64,000 nucleotides of DNA from Dicaeum eximium. Taxonomy: Eukaryota; Chordata; Aves; Passeriformes; Dicaeidae. A program made the translations under genes and the position numbers. This document shows, piece by piece, positions 60,076-64,000 of the stretch. Location of the stretch: contig VWZP01002541.1 of assembly GCA_013396995.1 (NCBI GenBank), positions 877,858 through 941,857 on the forward strand, written 5' to 3'. Positions within the stretch are counted from its first letter, which is position 1. Every line of letters starts with the position of its first letter. The notes beneath the pieces were generated by a model, which saw only the letters and a list, made by a program, of their open reading frames with translations, had not been told where the DNA came from and made no database searches.

Positions 60076-63000
60076 TTTTTTGAATTACTTTTCTGTAGAG
60101 TTAGTGAGCAGGCAGGATATCCTCCATGCAGAAAGCCATTATGTTTTCTATCTCACTAGCTACTTCAGACCCTCTGATGTCTGAAAAAGTATTAGGAAAT
60201 GAGTAGAGACTTATTAAACAGGAAACACACAGGAGTGGAGAACAATATTGCTGAATTCCTTATTTCTGCCTTGAGAGAGACATGAGTGGAATGATTCTAT
60301 AAAATTTGAGGTTACCTCATATAAAATACTCATAAGCAAATAAAATTACTTTTAGGCTATCATGCACATTTATTGATTTCCCCAGTGGAGTTAATTTTAG
60401 ATTCTGAGACTAGAGGAAGAAACAAAGAATTCCAGCTGAATGCAGAAGGAAGATGCCTAGCATCAAATGCCAAATTCCTCATCCTAGCTTTGAGTCAGAC
60501 ATGCCTTGTTCCAAGGAAAGAATTGGAGTACCATAGATTTCTAAGAGCATAGGAAGCAATAGTGGGGAAAGAGGGAAGTGAAAAACTAGAAAAGCTCGGT
60601 GAGCGTGTGTACTAAAAGTAAAGAAAATAATTCTGTGGAGATATGTCCTTTGGCAAATTTGTATGGCATTGAATATAAATGAGCCAACAGTACTTTCCAG
60701 AAATGTAATAGAGACCTTCAGGAATTACACAAAATACTCACTGAATGTTTCTCTCTTGTACCATCTTCCAAGCCTTTCATAGAATTCCTTAGTGACGACG
60801 TCAGACCAAGACCTATCAAGTTAATGGGGTTAAGGTGTGCTTATTTCTCATCATGTGTAAAGAAATAGCTGGCATGATGGCTGGCCACTTTGATTGCTTA
60901 GCTCAGCAAGCCAGCACACACTTGCTTCCTTGAAGACAGCTCTTAGCAGGAATTCAGAGCAGGTCTTAGACCTGTGCTGCAGTTTCTTAGTGAGACCTTT
61001 TGACCATTTTAGTCTACCAGTTACCTGATTTTTGAACACATAAATTACAGTAAAATTATATAGAAATGTGTGGACTACAAAGATGCATGTATGCATGCAC
61101 ATGTAGTCATAGCATGCAGTATGCACAGAGTTGATATCTTTCCCCCCAGTATTCTAGAGAATCTCTCTGTAAAATTTGTGCTCATGGTGGGATTCAGAAG
61201 GCAGCAAAACCAATGGAGAACTGCATACAGTATTTGGGCTCTGCTGCATAGAAATACTAAGCATAAAATGAGTAATTAGTTATTGTTAAACTCCTGTCCA
61301 GTCTAATGGTCAGGTTTGGAACAGAAAAATACATGACAGGAAACTGCTGCTCTTGGGAGGGGAAAACTGCAATAGAGCAGCAGACAGCCTTCATTTTTCA
61401 GAATGCTTTAGAGAGCAATGTTAAAACAATGTTTGGAATAAGTGACTTTTGAAAAATTGCTTTTAAAGTTATGTCATAAACATTTATAATGTGTGAAATA
61501 TTATGGAAGTCTGTGACCTACTTCCTGAAGTGGCTTAGATGCAATTTGCACTTAGGAAATGCAACTTAAATGAGATTTGTAGGAATTTTGATTTGCATCA
61601 TTAAGTGTGTAAAATTTGTTAAGGAGACACTTTTATCCTTAGGGAGGTAGGAGTGTGGCCACTGTCATATGAGCATAGCTGCATTTCTGGGTGAGGTGTA
61701 GGGGTTGCTCATGTAAGTTTGGTGATATAATGGAGAACAAAGTTTTAATGTAGGCATGAGAACCTGCTTTCACCCCACTTTCAATGGATGAATTGAAACA
61801 CAGTCAAAAAGTTGAACTGTGACACCTTATTTTTGAAAAGTAATTTAACTTTTATATGAGCTGAATCATCTCCAAGTTCCTGTGATCTCCAGATGTGCTA
61901 GATCTCTAACAGAGCCACTACAGGTAAATGCCTAAACCAACATGGATTATGTCCAGGCCCTCTTCCCAGTAGGGTCCAGCCCTAGCACTTCTGTGTAGGT
62001 TTGCTAACAGTTTGGCTAACATTCCTCTGTAACTAGTTCCTGCTTATTATGGACCACCTTCCCAGAATACTGAAAGACACAGATATTGGATAAATATTTG
62101 ACACAGAAGGTAAATGGCACAGAGTCCCTTAGAGTATGCAAAAATTTGAATTCTATTGTGCTCATCTTGCTACAACTGACACCAGCTATCTGTTCCTTGA
62201 ATCCCCAGTGATTCTTTTCTTTCATGTCAGACTTTCAAGGATTGCTACAAAAGCTGAAATTTTAGAAACTGATTTTTATTAAAAGGAAATCTAGACTTTA
62301 GACATTTGCTGTGTTGTCAGTGGTTATGCACTGTGGAACTCAAGAGCCCATCTCTGCCTATCTCAGTGGCTTGCCCATGCAGCAGTTGTAGGTGTGGCAT
62401 TATGTGGGACAAATTGTCTGTGCTTCCAGCTGAGGAAGAAGTTTGTTTCATTTTATTTGAGTTAGTGATCTCATAAAGCCTTTCCACTTGATGAAATGAC
62501 TGATAGATTAATAGCATTTTATTTTTAATAAAGATATTGTTTAGTAAAGTCAGTTTAATCTCGAATCATATCCACATGAATTAGGTAAACTAGAACAATT
62601 AAGGCAAAGAAGGAAAATCAGTTATTCTGTTAAACAATGCTGTCATTATGTCAATCAATTTCCCTAACTAGACATATTCTAACAGCCTGATTCTATGGGA
62701 CTTGAAACGTATCCTTCAAATCTTACTTGCAGCAGTTCACATGAGTTTATTTTTTAAAATTGCTTTTATATTTATTTACTTCATTGCTTGCCAGATGGTA
62801 GAGATTTCTGGACATGGGCAGTAATATTCTACGTTTGCACTTCTAATTTATGTATTCTGCTCTCAAAGACAAATTCGTGAGATAATAAAATCTGCAGCAA
62901 AGTTACTCTCTCCAAACCTACATTTTTTAAGCTGAATTCAACTTAGTGAAATTATGAACCTTTCTAGATGTGCCATGATAATGGAATAGAAAGCATACTT

Positions 63001-64000
63001 TTGAAGTAGAATGAACTTTGGTGACAGGTGTGTTGGCAGTGATTCATGGATTCCTTTAGAATGGCATAAAAAGTCTTTATTTTCCTGTTATAATTAGATG
63101 AGTGTGTGTCTCATTTTTTCTGATTGCTGCTGGGATTTTTCCATTAAGAATGAAAACAAGCATCTGCCTTGTAGGGCCTTATTAATCACAATCCCAGATG
63201 ACATGTTGGTGGGAATGCAGCATGTCCTCAGATTTACTGGACCTGCCAGTTCCCTCTTGGTGGCTCTTGGGTCAGATGGAGGAGACCAGAGGCACTGAGA
63301 GGTTGGTGTTTGAAGCCACCCTTTTTCTGCCTTGGAAAGCTGATGTTGCATTTCTTGGGAGATGTAATTCCCTTTTCCCAAAAGGCTAGGACTTAAACCT
63401 TCTGTCAAATGCAGCTGGAATCACCCAGCATTTCAAAGGCTGTGGGGGGAAGATAAAACAGGCGGGGTCTGACAGATGGGCAGAGTGATGGACCGATGGC
63501 CACACACAGACTCTGTGCTCCCTTTTCACCTGAAAGCATCATGAGTGTCTTCCCTCACCAGCTGGGGATGAAGGAAGAGGCACTTGGCAGGGTTAGAGTG
63601 ACCCTATGGTACCTCCTGCCTCCTCTGGCAGCTTACACAAAGTGCTTTTAGCCCTGAGGGAAGATGGGTATTAAATGTTAAACTTTAAAAGGACATAAGT
63701 TCTGACACAATTTTTCCCCCCCTTGTGGTTCTCCTTAAAATTAATTACTGGCACTGTAAATGCCCTTTTATTAATGCATTTCTTCTGCTTGTCTCTGGAT
63801 CTTGGCTAACAAACCCTTTTCTTCTCAGCAAAAGTCTTCTCAAACCTCTCAGAGATAGATTTTTCACACCGTTTCTCGTCTCTGGAGTATCTGTTCAGCA
63901 TCCATGAAAAAATAATTATAGTAAAGTTAATTGGGTTACTAGAGGTTTATATGGTATAGAAGGTATAGTCACCTTTTATTTCTCAGGTTTCACTTCTTTA
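60076..64000. other. Intergenic, no gene recognised
   Basis: A+T-rich, with a G+C-richer patch at about 63190-63640. Open frames are 104 codons or fewer, overlap on opposite strands (63094-63408 against 63098-63298) and resemble nothing known to me. No repeat family, RNA gene or clear regulatory block was recognised. Confidence 0.55.

Noticed and set aside
1..64000. CRISPR arrays, bacterial operons, tRNA or rRNA genes, intact transposon or retroviral coding genes
   Set aside because: The window is a vertebrate nuclear locus. No direct-repeat arrays with spacers, no tRNA-like cloverleaf with A/B boxes, no rRNA and no intact gag/pol/transposase frames were seen.

Overview
The window is vertebrate nuclear DNA, about 37-40% G+C by eye, and almost all non-coding. 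It most likely comes from a bird, and probably a passerine. The evidence is several CR1 retrotransposon fragments in both orientations, including one with the avian CR1 3' end, and a 500-bp solitary endogenous-retrovirus LTR whose ends (TGTTCTGGTTTTC... and ...AAACCACGACA on the minus strand) look like passerine ERVL-type LTRs.

Only one gene is supported: the 3' end of NEBL (nebulette / LIM-nebulette, also called LASP2), on the + strand. Bases 1-12146 are an upstream intron. The exon at 12147-12262 encodes the linker (APVLPGAYQQSQTQGYGYM...). After a 5.5-kb intron, the exon at 17740-17916 encodes the whole C-terminal SH3 domain, ending ...ANYIEFVN-stop. A long 3' UTR follows, probably about 5.2 kb, ending near AATAAA signals at about 23033-23153. 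No ORF elsewhere resembles a known protein; the other open frames are short and lack homology I recognise.

From about 23.2 kb to 64 kb the DNA looks intergenic. In human, the 3' side of NEBL faces a large gap before PLXDC2 (recalled synteny), and the absence of genes here fits that. This half holds the solo LTR (33868-34367), a very old MIR-like SINE (about 38720-38957), a CR1 with a reverse-transcriptase remnant (about 40330-41070), CR1 fragments at about 50850-51200, 51571-51780 (weak) and 59939-60075, short tandem duplications, homopolymer tracts, and a few blocks that look like conserved non-coding elements.

The most unusual observation is a 53-bp segment (40860-40912) that interrupts the CR1 and is repeated as an inverted, 52/53-identical copy 4.4 kb away (45333-45385) in non-CR1 DNA. 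It looks like a templated insertion made during break repair. Also worth testing are a frame-compatible candidate alternative NEBL exon (1494-1561), an intronic cluster of homeodomain-type sites (15425-15660), and a perfect miR-1/206 8-mer site in the presumed distal 3' UTR. I found no convincing new gene system.
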